Source of the DNA: Acetobacteraceae bacterium
GTDB lineage: Bacteria; Pseudomonadota; Alphaproteobacteria; Acetobacterales; Acetobacteraceae
NCBI GenBank assembly: GCA_024280945.1
Contig: JAMXLO010000111.1
Span: 23,231 to 87,230, forward strand
Direction of reading: 5' to 3'
Length of the DNA stretch: 64,000 nucleotides
The translations under genes and the position numbers were made by a program. Below, one piece after another: positions 17,511 to 23,864 of the stretch (its first letter is position 1; each line of letters begins with the position of its first letter). The notes under the pieces are model-generated. The model worked only from the letters and a program-made list of their open reading frames with translations. It was not told where the DNA came from and did no database searches.

Positions 17511-18956
17511 TCAGGTCTCACCCAAGTTCAGATCGATCCTCAGCTTCAGCATCAGTGGCGTCTCGGTATGTCCCGCCAGCACGACGCTGGGGACGGCGCC
17601 GCCGATCCGCACCCCGTGCCTGGTATCCACCGCGAGATCCGAGCCTAATATATCGAAATAGACTTCTGCTCCGTTCGGATAGGCGGTCATGGGAAAACCA
17701 AGTTCGCCGCCATAACACAGCTTGTTAACCACGCCCTGGACCACCTTGTGCACCTTCAGCAACTCGGCGCGACCCACCAGTTCCAGGAAAATGCGGCGAT
17801 AGAATTCGCGCAAAATGGGCAGCCTGCCGCGCAACACCATCGACGACACGACCGGGTTTCGCAGCAATTGCTCGTTTGGCGTGCTGAACAGCTCGAGCCT
17901 CGCGCGATTGTAGCCAGAGTCGGCAATGCGGGCCGGCCCTTCACAGAATACCGAAAGGCCAATCGTCTTGGCCCCGAACGGGTCACGCGGGAACACTGCG
18001 CGCATGTTGTCGATCAGCAGGACTTGGTCCGGCTGCGCCTCCGCAGCCGACATCTGATCGAGCAGCTGGCTCAGGTAAAAGTGCGCGATGTTCTCGGCCA
18101 CAGCGAGTTCGGTTGCCGGAATGACATAAGCGGCACAGTTGTACCGCGCGAGGATGGCCAGCTCGTCCTGGTCGAAATCGCCGATGCAATGCACGGCAAC
18201 CGATGGGCTCGCGCAGCGCAGACTGCCCAGAAACAGGTGCAGCCAACCGGCATCGCGCTGGCGCACGTAAAATGCCAGCACGGCGTCGGTCGCCGACGAT
18301 GCCGGTTCGGGAGCGACGAGGGTCTGGCTGGCACCCTGCAGCCAGGCGCCACGCAATGGATGCATATGCACGACGTAGTTATGGATTGCCTGATCCATCG
18401 CGCCGGTGATCGGCACGGTGCGTCCGGCGAGCTGGTGCGTCATCGCCGCGAGGTAGCGCAGCATTCCGGCTCGCGTCGCGCTGGTGGCGTCGGCATTCGA
18501 AAGGATGCAGTCGCGAATGTTATGCGCGAGCGCCTCGCCATAGGCCTGCACCACGGCGCTGTGCACGACCGGGGTGTCGCCGATCCGGTTTGGCGTCGCG
18601 GCGTAGACGATGTCCGCCGACAGTGGCGCGGCGAACGGGTCGGCCTGGAAGGTTACGCCTGTTGGATCGAGCAGCAGGACATTGGCGTAGGCGTCGCCAT
18701 GGCGCAGCAGAAAATTGAGATAGGCGAAGAAGCGGCTCGCTTTCGCCGCCATGCGCGGCTGGGCCAATGGTGCTGCGCGTTCGACGATGACTCCCCGGCT
18801 TCGCAATTCGCGGATCGTCTCGGCGGCGACATCTTCCACCAACAGACAGACATCACCGGCGAATCCGGTGCCGCGCAGCGAGGCGATGAACGGATCGAGC
18901 CGGTGCATCGGCAACGCCGTGCAGGCACCCAGTACCAGGTTCTTCAAGCCGTCCAC
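17511..18956 (-). CDS. Tandem glycosyltransferase-like (GT-A fold) hypothetical protein
   Basis: A 481-residue soluble protein, GTG start. It looks like two copies of one domain. Copy one (about 1-220) has RFFAYLNFLLRHGDAYANVL followed by LLLDPTGVTFQADPF at 94-108. Copy two (about 221-481) has HFYLSQLLDQ followed by LLIDNMRAVFPRDPF at 313-327. The D-x-x-x-V-F-x-x-DPF pattern after a hydrophobic strand is that of nucleotide-diphospho-sugar transferases that use a DxD-like metal site. So this is probably a sugar transferase or a two-domain relative; donor and acceptor are unknown. It is 36 bp downstream of cca and probably in the same transcript. Confidence 0.6.
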   Translation of the reverse strand: MDGLKNLVLGACTALPMHRLDPFIASLRGTGFAGDVCLLVEDVAAETIRELRSRGVIVERAAPLAQPRMAAKASRFFAYLNFLLRHGDAYANVLLLDPTGVTFQADPFAAPLSADIVYAATPNRIGDTPVVHSAVVQAYGEALAHNIRDCILSNADATSATRAGMLRYLAAMTHQLAGRTVPITGAMDQAIHNYVVHMHPLRGAWLQGASQTLVAPEPASSATDAVLAFYVRQRDAGWLHLFLGSLRCASPSVAVHCIGDFDQDELAILARYNCAAYVIPATELAVAENIAHFYLSQLLDQMSAAEAQPDQVLLIDNMRAVFPRDPFGAKTIGLSVFCEGPARIADSGYNRARLELFSTPNEQLLRNPVVSSMVLRGRLPILREFYRRIFLELVGRAELLKVHKVVQGVVNKLCYGGELGFPMTAYPNGAEVYFDILGSDLAVDTRHGVRIGGAVPSVVLAGHTETPLMLKLRIDLNLGET

Positions 18957-18992
18957 GTCGCGCCCTTGGTCATCGAATCCAAGGGCAGGAGT

Positions 18993-20177
18993 CTACATCC
19001 GTCTCAGCAGCTCCGCACGGCACGCTTCCTTATCGGCGACGCAACCGCCGTCGAGCCACCATTGGCGCACGGCGCGCAGCAGCTCACCAACGCGCGGGCC
19101 CTCAGTCTCACCAAGCGCCAGCACATCTCGGCCTTCCAATGGAAACACCGGGCGCGGCATGGCGGCCAGGCGTGCGCGCAGCGCTGCCCAGTCGGGCGCA
19201 GCGCCCCCGGCAAGCCAGGCGCGATCGACCAACACATCCGCCGGCTCCTCCGCCAGCAGCCGCCGGAGCGCGGCGTCGCTATCTCCAGGATGCGCTGTGG
19301 GGCCGTGCCGCAGCACCGCCAGCCGATCGCGCTCCGCCGCCGACATCCGCAACCGATTGGCGAGCGTCGCGTCATCGCCGGTCAGCAAGGCCGCCAGCCG
19401 AAGGATCGGGCAGGCGGGGGCACCGGCGGCCACCAGTCGAGCGAGCCGGCTCTGATCAGTTCCCTCCGGCAGTGCTGCGGCCAGTACCCCGAACTCCGCC
19501 ATCAGAGCGACCGCCTCGCGCGGGTCGGGTGTCGCCAGGATGCGCGCCAGTTCGCTCCAGACCCGCTCGACGGACAGCCGGGCGAGACCTGGCACGCCCG
19601 CCCGGATCGCCGCCAGCGCTGCCGGGTCGGCGTTGCCGCGGCCGTAGCGTGCGAAGAACCGGAAATAGCGCAGGATCCTTAGATAGTCCTCGGCGATCCT
19701 GGTCGCGGGGTCGCCAACGAAACGAACAAGACCTGAGCGCAGGTCGGAGACGCCTCCGAAATAATCGAACACCTCACCGCCCTGCGTCATCGACATGGCA
19801 TTGATGGTGAAGTCGCGCCGTGCGGCGTCGGCGCGCCAGTCATCGGTGAACGCCACCATTGCATGGCGCCCATCGGTCTCCACGTCACGGCGGAGCGTTG
19901 TGATCTCGAAGCTCTGCCCCTCCAGTACCGCGGTGACCGTGCCGTGCCGCACACCAGTCGGCACGCTGCGGATGCCCGCGGCTTGCAATGCCTTCCCGAC
20001 GTCCTCGGGCGTGCGCGGCGTGGCCAGGTCGATCTCGGTTATGGGGCAGCCGGCAAGGGTATCGCGCACCGCACCACCGACCACACGTGCCTCTGGAAGC
20101 GCCGTCAGCACGGCAGCGAGGGCTGGCTCGGCCAGGAATGCCGGAGGCGCAATGCGCAGAGCCGGCGTGTCGGTCAC
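18993..20177 (-). CDS. cca: CCA tRNA nucleotidyltransferase / poly(A) polymerase family
   Basis: A 394-residue class-II nucleotidyltransferase that adds or repairs the 3' CCA of tRNAs. The G-G-A-V-R-D motif is at 34-39 and the metal-binding acidic pair in ITEIDLAT at 46-53. RRDFTINAMS and the FVGDPATRIAEDYLRILRYF block (the ATP-recognition region) follow. The first acidic residue is Glu rather than the more common Asp. Start is GTG at 20177. It follows DUF1285, Nudix and DUF6111 genes in the same direction, a neighbourhood I know from other alphaproteobacteria. A palindromic repeat separates it from DUF6111. Confidence 0.92.
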   Translation of the reverse strand: MTDTPALRIAPPAFLAEPALAAVLTALPEARVVGGAVRDTLAGCPITEIDLATPRTPEDVGKALQAAGIRSVPTGVRHGTVTAVLEGQSFEITTLRRDVETDGRHAMVAFTDDWRADAARRDFTINAMSMTQGGEVFDYFGGVSDLRSGLVRFVGDPATRIAEDYLRILRYFRFFARYGRGNADPAALAAIRAGVPGLARLSVERVWSELARILATPDPREAVALMAEFGVLAAALPEGTDQSRLARLVAAGAPACPILRLAALLTGDDATLANRLRMSAAERDRLAVLRHGPTAHPGDSDAALRRLLAEEPADVLVDRAWLAGGAAPDWAALRARLAAMPRPVFPLEGRDVLALGETEGPRVGELLRAVRQWWLDGGCVADKEACRAELLRRM

Positions 20178-20185
20178 CTCTGGTT

Positions 20186-20245
20186 CCGGGCGTGAGCCCG
20201 GTCTTCTGTCGTCATGGCCTGGCGCGGCCAGGCCATCACGCCCGG
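20186..20245. repeat. REP-like palindromic element
   Basis: The arms CCGGGCGTGA and TCACGCCCGG form the outer stem, with a second stem inside (GGCCTGGCGC/GGCCAGGCC). It fills the gap between the DUF6111 stop and the cca start, in the middle of a presumed transcript. It belongs with the CCGGGC-rich repeats near 23.8 kb and 62.8 kb. Confidence 0.6.
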
Positions 20246-20267
20246 CTCCATGGCCGTGTGACCAGCC

Positions 20268-20513
20268 TCATTGTGAGGCGGCATGTCCGGAGACGATCTT
20301 GCCATCCTCCAGCCGGGCTGGTTGGTAGGTGGCACCAGGCGGAAGTGCATCGTCCTGGCTGAGCCAGATCAAGGCACCAGCCAGCAAGGCGAGCACGCAC
20401 GCGGCAATGGCAACGAAGCGGCCCGAGGGGCCGCCTTCGACCGCCATGAACCGCCACAAGGCAAACAGAACAAACGGCGCGACGAACAGCGCCAGTTCAA
20501 CCAGCCGCAGCAT
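20268..20513 (-). CDS. DUF6111-like small membrane protein
   Basis: An 81-residue protein with two predicted transmembrane helices (VELALFVAPFVLFALW and FVAIAACVLALLAGALIWL) and a short polar tail containing YQPARLEDGKIV. This layout and the position between the Nudix hydrolase and cca match the DUF6111 family. The open frame extends to 20849, but the ATG at 20513 gives the family N-terminus MLRLVE. That start overlaps the last 17 bases of the Nudix gene, so translation is coupled. Function unknown; inner membrane. Confidence 0.75.
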   Translation of the reverse strand: MLRLVELALFVAPFVLFALWRFMAVEGGPSGRFVAIAACVLALLAGALIWLSQDDALPPGATYQPARLEDGKIVSGHAASQ

Positions 20514-21114
20514 GCGGCTCCAACGCCCGCAGCTTCTGCGCCAGATGCACCAGGATCGCCGCCGTCGCACCCCAGATGTAATGCTCGGGATGTGGCCAGA
20601 CCCAGTACTCGCGCCAGATGCCACGCACGTGGTGGCGCTGGCGCTTTGGCGCAGCAGGGTCGAGCAGCGTGCCAATCGGAAATTCGAACACCGCCTCCAC
20701 TTCTTCCGGCGCCGGACGCAGGGATATGCCCGGGGGCAGCAGTCCGAGCACCGGCGTGATCCGGTAACCGGTGCCAGTGACATAGTCGGCCATGCGCCCG
20801 AGAATCTCGACCCGGGTTGGATCCAGGGCAATTTCCTCCTCTGCCTCACGCAAGGCGGCGGTTTCCGGATCCGGATCAGTGGCGTCGATGCGGCCGCCTG
20901 GGAAGCTCACCTGGCCAGCATGTTTGCTCAGATGCGTGTTCCGCTTGGTGAGCAGAACAGCAGGCGGTGCGCCAAGGATGATCGGCACGAGTACTGCCGC
21001 GGGCACGGGAGGGCGATCGAGTATCTCCAGAACGTCGTCGCCATGCGCGACATCGCCTGACAGCGGTTCAGCGGTGATCGCGCTCAGTCGAGCGCGCAAC
21101 TCGGCGGCCGTCAT
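20497..21114 (-). CDS. Nudix hydrolase, CoA pyrophosphatase type
   Basis: A 205-residue NudL/YeaB-like enzyme that likely hydrolyses CoA or its derivatives to 3',5'-ADP and phosphopantetheine. The Nudix box begins FPGGRIDATDPDPETAALRE and ends AEEEIAL, at about 81-107. The UPF0035-type motif before it is LTKRNTHLSKHAGQVS. The start at 21114 (ATG, MTAAELRARL) is preferred over the longer frame because it follows the DUF1285 stop by 10 bases and gives the family length. Part of the DUF1285-Nudix-DUF6111-cca unit. Confidence 0.88.
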   Translation of the reverse strand: MTAAELRARLSAITAEPLSGDVAHGDDVLEILDRPPVPAAVLVPIILGAPPAVLLTKRNTHLSKHAGQVSFPGGRIDATDPDPETAALREAEEEIALDPTRVEILGRMADYVTGTGYRITPVLGLLPPGISLRPAPEEVEAVFEFPIGTLLDPAAPKRQRHHVRGIWREYWVWPHPEHYIWGATAAILVHLAQKLRALEPHAAAG

Positions 21115-21124
21115 GATGGCGCGA

Positions 21125-21718
21125 TCATTCCTCGCCGGGGGGCAACTCTCCCAGCGAAAAAAATCGGCCCCGGCTCCAAACGCCAAGCATGCGGCGGCAG
21201 CCGACCCACTCGGGCACGGCAAGGGCAACCAGTTCGTAATACACGGCGCGGTTGATGCGCGCCTCGATGCCTTGCCGGATCAGAATGTAAGGAGTCGGTT
21301 CACAGGTCAGCAGATCATGCGCGACCCTGACCGGATGGTCGGGCCCCGCGGTCACCACCTGATCGACATTGGTGCGGAACGAGAGCGTCTGGTGACGACC
21401 GTCGCCTGTCCAATCGAGCTCAACGGCGACGAACGGTGCATCCTCGACCTCGATGCGACCTCGTTCGGCCGGCGTCTCGAGCAGGAAGCTGCCATCCTCG
21501 CCCCGCTTCAGGACGCTGGCGAACAGGCAAACCAATTCCTTCCGCTGAATGGGACTGCCGCGATACAGCCAGGTGCCGTCGCGCTTGATCACGAACGGAA
21601 GGTCGCCGCAATCGACGGGCACGCGGCGCGGGCCGTCGCGGCGGCAAACACTCCGCGGGATCGGCTCGGCCAGGGCCGCGGCATGGTAAAGTGGTGCTGG
21701 AGAACGGGTATCAGTCAC
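21125..21718 (-). CDS. DUF1285 family protein
   Basis: A 197-residue cytosolic protein of unknown function. Conserved family features are a GDLPFVIKRDGTWLYRGSP start, PIQRKELVCLFASVLKR, then a VEDAPFVAVELDW strand and RINRAVYYELVALAV near the end. It starts with GTG at 21718 and heads the four-gene unit with Nudix, DUF6111 and cca. It is divergent from the MoxR gene, with about 120 bp between the two starts, where promoters for both directions should lie. I see no specific operator there. Confidence 0.85.
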   Translation of the reverse strand: MTDTRSPAPLYHAAALAEPIPRSVCRRDGPRRVPVDCGDLPFVIKRDGTWLYRGSPIQRKELVCLFASVLKRGEDGSFLLETPAERGRIEVEDAPFVAVELDWTGDGRHQTLSFRTNVDQVVTAGPDHPVRVAHDLLTCEPTPYILIRQGIEARINRAVYYELVALAVPEWVGCRRMLGVWSRGRFFSLGELPPGEE

Positions 21719-21837
21719 GTCTGCGTCTCCATACCCTGGCGGCCTTTAACCCATGCCGCCGATATAGGGAGCATCCCCCCGCGCGTGAAAGTGCCTATAT
21801 GAAGGCTTCGTAAGTTTTCTCCGAGGTGTTCCGCGGT

Positions 21838-22854
21838 ATGTCGATCAGTATGGCCAGCACGCAACAAGGTGCCATCGATCCCACCACCATACTGCCCGAG
21901 ATCGAAGCGCTCGGCGCACGCATCGGTCGCGTCCGGACTGCGATCGGCCGGGTAATCTTCGGCCAGGACGAGGTTGTGGATCAGACGCTGATCACACTGC
22001 TGTCCGGTGGACATGCGTTGCTCGTGGGGGTGCCTGGACTGGGCAAGAGCCGGCTGGTCGAAACTCTCGGCACGGTTCTCGGCGTGGCGACGAAGCGCGT
22101 GCAGTTCACGCCCGACCTCATGCCGGCGGACATCATCGGCAGCGAGGTACTCGATGAAACAGAGGGTCGTCGCAGCTTTCGCTTCGTTCCTGGACCGGTG
22201 TTCTGCCAGCTGCTGATGGCCGACGAGATCAATCGCGCCAGCCCACGCACGCAGTCCGCCCTGCTGCAGGCGATGCAGGAGCAGCGGGTCGCCGTCGCCG
22301 GTGTCGAGCACGGGTTGCCCCGGCCGTTCCACGTGCTGGCCACCCAGAACCCCATCGAGCAGGAGGGCACCTATCCGTTGCCGGAGGCGCAGCTCGACCG
22401 GTTCCTGCTGGAGATCGATGTCAGCTACCCGGCGCTGGAAGCCGAGAGGACCATGCTGCTCGCCACCACCGGCGTGGCGGATGCGCCGCCGCAGCAGGCG
22501 ATGACGGCTGAGGAGCTGCGTGCTGCTCAGGCGCTGATCCGACGCGTGCCGGTGGGCGAGAAAGTGGTCGATGCGATCCTCCTTCTGGTGCGGGGCGGCC
22601 GGCCGGAGACCACCGATGACGACACCGTGCGGCGCCATGTGGCCTGGGGTCCGGGACCACGGGCCGCACAGGCACTGATGCTCGCGTCGCGTGCGCGTGC
22701 CGTGCTGGGGGGACGACTCGCGCCCAGCATCGATGACGTGGTGGCGCTGGCGCGCCCGGTGCTGCGCCACCGGATGGCGCTGAACTTCTCAGCGCGCGCC
22801 GATGGTGTCGTGCTGGCCGATGTGATCGATCGGCTGGTCGAGCGGCTTGCCTAG
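21838..22854 (+). CDS. MoxR-family AAA+ ATPase
   Basis: A 338-residue AAA+ protein. Walker A is GVPGLGKS at about 64-71, Walker B is LLMADEIN, and sensor and arginine-finger regions follow in VLATQNPIEQEGTYPLPEAQ. MoxR ATPases act as chaperones for von Willebrand factor-type or metal-centre proteins encoded next to them. The ATG at 21838 sits 11 bases after GAGG; a GTG at 21826 is possible. It starts the MoxR-DUF58-BatA/DUF4159 cluster and overlaps the next gene by eight bases. Confidence 0.92.
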   Translation: MSISMASTQQGAIDPTTILPEIEALGARIGRVRTAIGRVIFGQDEVVDQTLITLLSGGHALLVGVPGLGKSRLVETLGTVLGVATKRVQFTPDLMPADIIGSEVLDETEGRRSFRFVPGPVFCQLLMADEINRASPRTQSALLQAMQEQRVAVAGVEHGLPRPFHVLATQNPIEQEGTYPLPEAQLDRFLLEIDVSYPALEAERTMLLATTGVADAPPQQAMTAEELRAAQALIRRVPVGEKVVDAILLLVRGGRPETTDDDTVRRHVAWGPGPRAAQALMLASRARAVLGGRLAPSIDDVVALARPVLRHRMALNFSARADGVVLADVIDRLVERLA

Positions 22855-23743
22855 CGCCTCGACGCAGGCCGCGGCGGCAGCCAGGCGGGCCGAGGCGCTC
22901 GGGGCGCGGCTGCCGCCGCTGCTGGTGGCAGCCGAACGGGTGGCCGCCACCGTGGCCCAGGGCGTGCACGGGCGACGCCGGGTGGGACAGGGCGACAGCT
23001 TCTGGCAATTCCGCCGCTTCATTGCGGGCGACCCGATTGGGCGCATCGACTGGCGGCAATCGGCCAAGTCGGGGCGGCCCGCCCCAGACGGATGGTTTAT
23101 CCGCGAAACCGAGTGGGAGGCGGCACAGACCGTCTGCCTGTGGCGCGATACATCGGCGTCCATGCGCTGGCGCTCGCGCGGGGCAGCAGTCGAGAAGCGC
23201 GAGCGGGCGGGACTGCTGCTGCTGGCGCTGGCGTCGCTGCTGCTGCGCGGCGGCGAGCGCGTGACGATGATCGCCCCCGATGCCCGGCCGGTCTCGGGGC
23301 GTTCGGGCCTGGACCGGCTGGCGGACGCGCTGGGCACCGAGGCGGATGACGATGCCGGGGTGCCACCCCATGTGTCGTTGCCGCGCCATGCACGAGTCGT
23401 CCTGTTCGGCGACTTCCTCTCGCCGCTGGAGGAAATCCAGGCGGCAGTGGGCCGGCTCGCGGCCATCCCTGTCAGTGGCTACCTGCTGCAGATACTTGAT
23501 CCGGCCGAAGCGGACCTGCCGTATAGTGGCCGCATCCGCTTCCGCGGACTGGAGCGCGAAGGCGACACGCTGATCCCACGTGTGGAAGGTGTGCGCCACG
23601 AATACGGCAGGCGCCTGACAGCACAACAGGAGGGTCTGGCTGCGATCTGCGCCGCCGCCGCGTTCGGCTTCGCAATCCACCATACCGACCATTCGCCGGA
23701 AACGGCGTTGCTCGGACTGTATACGGCTTTGACTGCTCGATGA
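22847..23743 (+). CDS. DUF58 domain protein
   Basis: A 298-residue protein with the DUF58 signature RRFIAGDPIGRIDWRQSAKS near residue 57 and a degenerate VWA-type fold after it (VCLWRDTSASMRW holds D-x-S-x-S, the metal-site pattern). It usually partners MoxR and is thought to be its substrate or adaptor. The only in-frame start that gives the conserved N-terminus is TTG at 22847, within the moxR stop region, so translation is probably coupled to it. Cytosolic, no membrane segment. Confidence 0.85.
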   Translation: MPSASTQAAAAARRAEALGARLPPLLVAAERVAATVAQGVHGRRRVGQGDSFWQFRRFIAGDPIGRIDWRQSAKSGRPAPDGWFIRETEWEAAQTVCLWRDTSASMRWRSRGAAVEKRERAGLLLLALASLLLRGGERVTMIAPDARPVSGRSGLDRLADALGTEADDDAGVPPHVSLPRHARVVLFGDFLSPLEEIQAAVGRLAAIPVSGYLLQILDPAEADLPYSGRIRFRGLEREGDTLIPRVEGVRHEYGRRLTAQQEGLAAICAAAAFGFAIHHTDHSPETALLGLYTALTAR

Positions 23744-23864
23744 TGGCCGGAACGAGCCTGGCCACGACGGCCAAGGACCGGGCTTCCGCCCAAAGAGGTG
23801 TACGGATGGCCCGATCAAGTCCCGCCATCGCGAGAGAAGACCGGGCTTGCGCCCGGATCGACGC
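23744..23864. repeat. REP-like repeats in the operon spacer
   Basis: This 121-bp gap within the MoxR cluster is made of CCGGGC-rich palindromic pieces: ACCGGGCTTCCGCCC at about 23778 and CCGGGCTTGCGCCCGG at about 23841, with GGCCGGAACGAGCCTGGCC before them. The rest of the cluster is tightly packed, so this looks like a repeat insertion. The last 20 bases leave room only for a poor ribosome site before the ATG at 23865. Confidence 0.55.

Noticed and set aside
17748..19682. Plus-strand reading frame of 644 codons
   Set aside because: It runs antisense across the tandem-domain gene and cca, both supported by motifs. Its translation has no recognisable domain.
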